Shown here: positions 59,828 to 64,000 of the stretch, piece after piece
Numbering within the stretch: position 1 is the first letter of the stretch
How the letters are laid out: the number at the start of each line of letters is the position of its first letter
Assembly: GCA_016721425.1 (NCBI GenBank)
Contig: JADKID010000041.1
Span: 342,995-406,994, forward strand
Source: Bryobacterales bacterium
GTDB taxonomy: Bacteria > Acidobacteriota > Terriglobia > Bryobacterales > Bryobacteraceae
DNA length: 64,000 bases
Direction: 5' to 3'
Notes under the pieces: model-generated
What the model saw: only the letters and a program-made list of their open reading frames with translations
Told to the model about the DNA's origin: nothing
Database searches by the model: none
Made by a program: the position numbers and the translations under genes

Positions 59828-61741
59828 ATGATCTTCTCCCTCAATGACCAGGCGGTGCTCGACGCCATCTCCGGCGCTCAGGCTGCCGCCCGTGCCCGCA
59901 GCACCAGGACCGTCACGCTCAACGGCCAAACCATCAACATTCCGAGCCCCTATCCCTCGCCCACGGATTGGCGCGACACCTGGATCTACTTCCTCCTGCT
60001 CGATCGCTTCAACGCCGCCAATCCGCCCCGCCACCCCTGGGATCGCTACTGCGGCCTCCGTCAGGGCGGTACGTTCCAGGGCGTTCAGGCCCAACTCGGC
60101 TACCTGCAAACCCTCGGAGTGAAGGCCATCTGGTTGTCGCCCATCCAGAAGAACGCTCCGCCCGATTGGAACTACCACGGCTACGGCGCCCAGAACTTTC
60201 TCGATCTTGACCCCCGCTTCGCCTCCGACGGCACACTCCCCACCGCCGAGCGCGAATTCACCGCGCTGGTCGATGAGGCCCACGCCCGCGGCCTCTACGT
60301 CATCGTCGATATCGTCCTCAACCACGCCGCCCACGTCTTCGATTACGTCCGGTCATCCGGCGTCGTCGAGGACTTCGCCGATCCTGCAGTCATGGATGGC
60401 CCACTCGGCAGCGAGCCGCCCATCCGCTGGCTGGATGCCGCCGGCGTTCCGCGCGGCAACTGGCAGGACCGCCTCGACCCGCCGCCCCAGCTCGCCCCGA
60501 ACGATGCCGTCTGGCCCGCCGACCTTCAGAATCATCTCTTCTTCCGCCGGCGCGGCGCCAAGCTCACGGACACCCCGGATCGGCGCAGCTTCGTGCCGGG
60601 TGATTTTGCCAACATGCGCCAGCTCACTGTCGAATACGACGCCACCGCGCCCGGCCAGGAGTCCCTCCGCGCGCAGCACGGCGCTTCACCTGTCCTCAAT
60701 ATCCTCATCCGCGCCTACGCCTACCTGATGGCCCGCTACGATCTCGATGGCTACCGCCTCGACACCGTCAAGTATGTCCACCCCAAGGCCATCGAGACGT
60801 TCGGCAACGCCATGCGCGAATACGCCATGAGCATGGGCAAAGCGAACTTCTTCACCTTCGGCGAAGTCTACGACGACGAGGCGACCATCGCCAGATTCAT
60901 CGGCCGCAACGGCGGCTCCGGCGACGGCTTCGGCATCGATGCCGCCCTCGATTTCCCGCTCTTCTTCCAGCTCCCCGCTATCGCCAAGGGCAACATCGAC
61001 GTCAGTGCATTCCGCGCTCTCTTCCACGATCGCAAGGGCCAGGAAAAAGAGCTGCTCAGCTCACACGGAGACGCCGGTCTCTACTTCGTCACCTTTCTCG
61101 ACAATCACGATCAGCACGAGCGTTTCAAGCACCCCAATACGCCCGTCGATCAGGTCAAGCTCGGCCTCGCGCTCCTCTTCACCCTGCAAGGCGTACCTTC
61201 GCTCTACTACGGCACCGAGCAACTCATGCAAGGCACGGTGGACGGCAACGGTCAGCCCGATCTGAACACCAACGAATCCGTGCGCGAAGCGCTCTGGGGC
61301 AAGCCCAATGCCTTTTCCACCACCGCGCCCCTCTTCACGGAGATCCAGACCCTCGCCCTGCTACGCGACACGGAACCGGCGCTCCGCTATGGCCGCCAGT
61401 ACTTCCGCGAGGTTTCCGGCAACGGAGTCGATTTCGGCCACTCCAGCGGCGCCGGCGGCATCGTCGCCTACTCCCGCGTGCTCGGCGATCGGGAGGTGCT
61501 CGTCGCCGCCAACACTGGCGGGCAGCCCTTCACAGGCATGATCCTGCTGGATCGGGACCTCAACGCAGCCGGGTCCGCCAGGAGAGTTATCTATTGCAGC
61601 CACGGCACAACCGGCGCGCCCGCGGTCCAATTGCTCACCGCTCGCGTCTACTCCCATGGCATCGCGAGTGACGCCACCATCGCCGCCGTGCCAGTGAACC
61701 TCGCCCCGCACGAAGTGCAGGTGCTCGCGCCCGGCAACTAG
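59828..61741 (+). CDS. GH13 alpha-amylase family glycoside hydrolase
   Basis: A 637-residue enzyme acting on alpha-glucosidic bonds. GH13 motifs appear in order: DIVLNHAAHVFD (region I), GYRLDTVKYV with the nucleophile Asp (region II), FTFGEVYDDE with the acid Glu (region III) and FLDNHDQHERF (region IV). A C-terminal all-beta domain follows (VLVAANTGGQPFTGMIL). AAGGAG lies 6 bases before ATG 59828; upstream in-frame codons do not look coding. No signal peptide is visible, so it is probably intracellular. The stop overlaps the convergent DUF1080 gene by 4 bases. Confidence 0.92.
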   Translation: MIFSLNDQAVLDAISGAQAAARARSTRTVTLNGQTINIPSPYPSPTDWRDTWIYFLLLDRFNAANPPRHPWDRYCGLRQGGTFQGVQAQLGYLQTLGVKAIWLSPIQKNAPPDWNYHGYGAQNFLDLDPRFASDGTLPTAEREFTALVDEAHARGLYVIVDIVLNHAAHVFDYVRSSGVVEDFADPAVMDGPLGSEPPIRWLDAAGVPRGNWQDRLDPPPQLAPNDAVWPADLQNHLFFRRRGAKLTDTPDRRSFVPGDFANMRQLTVEYDATAPGQESLRAQHGASPVLNILIRAYAYLMARYDLDGYRLDTVKYVHPKAIETFGNAMREYAMSMGKANFFTFGEVYDDEATIARFIGRNGGSGDGFGIDAALDFPLFFQLPAIAKGNIDVSAFRALFHDRKGQEKELLSSHGDAGLYFVTFLDNHDQHERFKHPNTPVDQVKLGLALLFTLQGVPSLYYGTEQLMQGTVDGNGQPDLNTNESVREALWGKPNAFSTTAPLFTEIQTLALLRDTEPALRYGRQYFREVSGNGVDFGHSSGAGGIVAYSRVLGDREVLVAANTGGQPFTGMILLDRDLNAAGSARRVIYCSHGTTGAPAVQLLTARVYSHGIASDATIAAVPVNLAPHEVQVLAPGN

Positions 61742-62568
61742 ATCGCCGGCTTCACCCGCCGGATCCAGATGTTGCGGTACCGCACCGGCTGGTTGTGGTC
61801 CTGCAGCGTCAGCGATTGCTCTGCCGGATGCGGCCTATAGGTGCCCACCGCCCGCCAGATCGTCGTGCCCAGAAACTCCTTGTGGTCCTGCACCAGCACG
61901 CCGTTGAAGAACACCGTGATCACGGCGGGCGTCACCAGCTTGTCGCCCTCAAAGCGCGGCGCCTGAAAGGAGATGTCGTATGCATTCCACTCGCCCTGCG
62001 GGCGCGCCGGATTCACCAGCGGCGGCCACACGCCATAGATCGCCCCGGCGCCGCCGTCGGCATACGTCAGATGCTCGGACGATTCCAGTACCTGAATCTC
62101 ATACCGCCCCATAAACTCGATCCCGCTGTTGCCGATGCTCTGCCCGTTGCCCTTGGCCTCCAACGGGATCTGCCACTCCACGTGCAACTGGCAATCGCCA
62201 AACTCCTGTTTGGTCTTCAGCCGGCCCGTGCGCGGGAGGATCTCGATGACGCCGTTCTCCACCTTCCATTTCGGCTCGCTGATCACTCCACCCCGGCCCG
62301 CCTGCACCCACTGCGACAGATCCTTGCCATCGAACAGCACAATCGCGTCCGAGGGCGGCGGCGCCGACACCACAGGCCCCGGCTTGACCTTCTCCGGCCG
62401 AGGGCGCTCCAGATCATGCACCTTCCACTTCTGGCCGGTAATCTGCGGCGTATCGCTGTAGCCGCGAATGTCGTCACCCGCGTGCTCCTGCGCGGGCTTC
62501 GGCGCGGCGGGTCTGGGCTGCTGGCCGAAAAGCGTGGCGGCCGCGGCAATGGCAATCAGATATTTCAT
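61738..62568 (-). CDS. Exported DUF1080 (3-keto-disaccharide hydrolase-type) protein
   Basis: A 276-residue protein with signal peptide (YLIAIAAAATLFGQQ) and a Pro-rich segment. The single DUF1080 domain is a jelly-roll: LFDGKDLSQWVQAG opens it, FGDCQLHVEWQIP and GNSGIEFMGRYEIQVLES follow, and YRNIWIRRVKPAI ends it. The family includes hydrolases of 3-keto-glycosides and is strongly expanded in acidobacteria and planctomycetes. AGGAGA precedes the ATG by a few bases. Confidence 0.88.
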   Translation of the reverse strand: MKYLIAIAAAATLFGQQPRPAAPKPAQEHAGDDIRGYSDTPQITGQKWKVHDLERPRPEKVKPGPVVSAPPPSDAIVLFDGKDLSQWVQAGRGGVISEPKWKVENGVIEILPRTGRLKTKQEFGDCQLHVEWQIPLEAKGNGQSIGNSGIEFMGRYEIQVLESSEHLTYADGGAGAIYGVWPPLVNPARPQGEWNAYDISFQAPRFEGDKLVTPAVITVFFNGVLVQDHKEFLGTTIWRAVGTYRPHPAEQSLTLQDHNQPVRYRNIWIRRVKPAI

Positions 62569-62605
62569 CGTTCTCTCCTGGCCAGACCATTCTATCCGCA
62601 TCTGC

Positions 62606-62983
62606 TCACAGCCATCCCTTGCCGCTCCAGTTCTCCAGGCTCGCCGCAATCAGCTGCTCCAACTCCGCCCGAAGAGCCTCCTCCGGCGCCGCCTTGAAGT
62701 TGAAACACGCCTTGCCCTGCTTCCGCTTCTGGAGCGCCGGCGAGATGGTCTCTGCGAGCTTGGGGCACATATACAGCGGCAGCAGGTGTAGGCTCACATA
62801 CGCCTTGCCCGTCTTCACCGTAGCGAAGAACAAGGGTTGGCCCTTTTGCTGTGGAAACGGCGACGGCGACTTCGTTTCCAGCGTGTACTCGCCCGCAACA
62901 TCCGTCTTCACCGAGAGCCGCTGGGCAAACCCCGCCAGCAGCGATTTTAACGTCGCAAAGACAACCGCAAAATCGTCAGCCAT
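62606..62983 (-). CDS. Conserved hypothetical small protein
   Basis: A 125-residue soluble protein: FAVVFATLKSLLAGFAQRLS, then YTLETKSPSPFPQQKGQPLF, then KTGKAYVSLHLLPLYMCP and RKQGKACFNFKA. The pattern resembles the DUF1801 type of small alpha/beta proteins, but I cannot confirm a family. It lies 37 bases upstream of the DUF1080 gene on the same strand. Confidence 0.65.
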   Translation of the reverse strand: MADDFAVVFATLKSLLAGFAQRLSVKTDVAGEYTLETKSPSPFPQQKGQPLFFATVKTGKAYVSLHLLPLYMCPKLAETISPALQKRKQGKACFNFKAAPEEALRAELEQLIAASLENWSGKGWL

Positions 62984-63021
62984 GATGAACGAATTTAGCA
63001 GAACCCGCGTCTCCCCCGCCT

Positions 63022-64000
63022 CTACTTCAAATATTTCCCAAACCACGCCACCGTCCGGTCCTGGAAATCCACCTGGTTTTTCGTCTGCACGAACATGTGC
63101 CCTTCGCCGCCATACACCACCAGTTCCGTCGGCACGCCCAGAGTCCGTAGCGCATGCCAGAACTCATACGATTGCGGCGCCGGACACTCAGCATCCCGCT
63201 CCCCCACAATGATTAGTGTCGGCGTCTTCACGTTTTTGATGAATTGGATCGGCGAGCTCTTCGCGTACACCGCCGGATCGTCGTACACCGAGGCGCCGAA
63301 GAACGGGATCATCCACTGGTCAATCAGATTCTGCCCGTAGTAGCTCTGCCAGTTCGCGATTCCCGCGCCGGCCATCGCCGCCTGAAACCGGCCCGTTTGC
63401 GTCACGGTCCACATCGTCATGTACCCGCCATAGCTCCAGCCGGTGACGCCCAGCCGCTTCGGATCAATCGGGAAGCGCGCAATCGCGGCATCCACCCCAG
63501 CCAGAATGTCGCGCAAATCGCCGCCGCCAAAGTCCCTGATATTGGCGCGCGTGAACGCCTCGCCCTGTCCGTAGCTGCCCCGCGGATTCGGCAGGAACAC
63601 GAAGTATCCCTGCGACGCCAGCACGCCCGGCAGCGCAAAACCCGCCAGCCAATCCGATTTCTGTGAGCTAGCCGGACCTCCGTGGATCACCGTGATCATC
63701 GCGTACTTCTTCCCCGGCTCCACCTTCGGCGGCGCCAGCAGCCAGCCCTGCAATTGCAGTCCCTCGTTGGTCCACTCCACGCTCCGCGCCTCACCCCACG
63801 CCGGCCGCACCGCCGCGTTGTTCTTCGTCACCGCCTTCCACTGGCCAATCGGGCCGATCGCCACCTCCGGCGGATTCTGAAAGCTGGCCCGCACCACGGC
63901 GCTCATCCGGCCATCCCGCGATACCGCGAAGTTCGGGAAATTGCCAAATGCATGAACGTCCTCCGGGCCCTCCCACAACGTGGTCCCCGCCCGCGTGCCC
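63022..64000 (-). CDS. S9 family prolyl oligopeptidase-like peptidase, N-terminal part beyond window
   Basis: The last 326 residues of a peptidase; the reading frame runs open through the window end at 64000, so the N-terminal propeller lies outside. The visible part is the alpha/beta hydrolase domain: oxyanion loop VIHGGPASSQKSDW, nucleophile Ser in VTGWSYGGYMTMW, Asp in VGERDAECP and His in GGEGHMFVQ. It is a second S9 enzyme in the window, similar in layout to the one at 41717 but not a close copy. Confidence 0.9.
   Translation of the reverse strand, partial: GTRAGTTLWEGPEDVHAFGNFPNFAVSRDGRMSAVVRASFQNPPEVAIGPIGQWKAVTKNNAAVRPAWGEARSVEWTNEGLQLQGWLLAPPKVEPGKKYAMITVIHGGPASSQKSDWLAGFALPGVLASQGYFVFLPNPRGSYGQGEAFTRANIRDFGGGDLRDILAGVDAAIARFPIDPKRLGVTGWSYGGYMTMWTVTQTGRFQAAMAGAGIANWQSYYGQNLIDQWMIPFFGASVYDDPAVYAKSSPIQFIKNVKTPTLIIVGERDAECPAPQSYEFWHALRTLGVPTELVVYGGEGHMFVQTKNQVDFQDRTVAWFGKYLK

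Overview
The window is high-GC bacterial chromosome, densely coded, with many genes whose ends overlap by a few bases. The gene mix suggests an Acidobacteriota genome of the Solibacter/Bryobacterales type: Tat-exported Gfo/Idh and sugar-isomerase proteins, a 3-keto-disaccharide hydrolase domain (DUF1080) protein, beta-propeller (PD40) proteases including a tricorn-like S41 peptidase, large PAS hybrid kinases, and a variant cytochrome c maturation locus. This placement is inferred from gene families and no marker gene was compared. I saw no rRNA, tRNA, CRISPR array, transposase or phage gene.

Layout. Bases 1-802 hold no convincing gene but carry several TTGAGA/TCTCAA inverted repeats upstream of an NtrC-type sigma-54 regulator and its translationally coupled hybrid kinase (803-5118). 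Next come a lone HlyD-type adaptor, a small zinc-ribbon protein, an APC permease with a cytoplasmic tail, a CCA-adding enzyme, a SixA-type phosphatase and an O-antigen-ligase-like membrane protein. A G3E (CobW) GTPase lies divergent to a sugar module at 12939-17984: SSS symporter, small membrane protein, fucose/arabinose-type isomerase and ribulokinase, with a block of four hairpins inside the module. An S41 tricorn-like peptidase, a PleD-like diguanylate cyclase, an exported TIM-barrel isomerase, an MscS channel and an M23 peptidase follow.

From 26128 to 31901 lies a System I cytochrome c maturation operon: ccmE, ccmF, ccmH, a CcmI-like zinc-ribbon protein, an unknown membrane-anchored protein, ccmA and ccmB. 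The operon is split. A methyltransferase, a Fic protein on the other strand and a Gfo/Idh oxidoreductase separate ccmB from ccmC and ccmD (35348-36215). ccmCD are followed by a sugar-acid dehydratase, a phosphotriesterase-like protein and a GyrI-like protein. CcmE has a CxxxY motif and CcmH a CxCxC motif instead of the textbook ones, so this is a variant haem-handling system and the most interesting part of the window.

On the minus strand, 39023-41692 carries a DapA-like aldolase and the F0 genes atpZ-atpI-atpB-atpE. These F0 genes end at a strong terminator, with no F1 genes beside them. The last third has an S9 peptidase, purE-lhgO-ACT, a long REP-like inverted repeat (45970-46035), a PAS hybrid kinase coupled to a CheB-CheR-PAS fusion, an exported esterase, an S8 protease with C-terminal beta domains, a PD40-TPR protein with a CxxCH haem motif, an exported DinB-like protein, a GH13 amylase, a DUF1080 protein, a small unknown protein, and an S9 peptidase cut by the window end. 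Overall the region suits a polymer- and sugar-degrading soil heterotroph with elaborate sensing and an active cytochrome c system.
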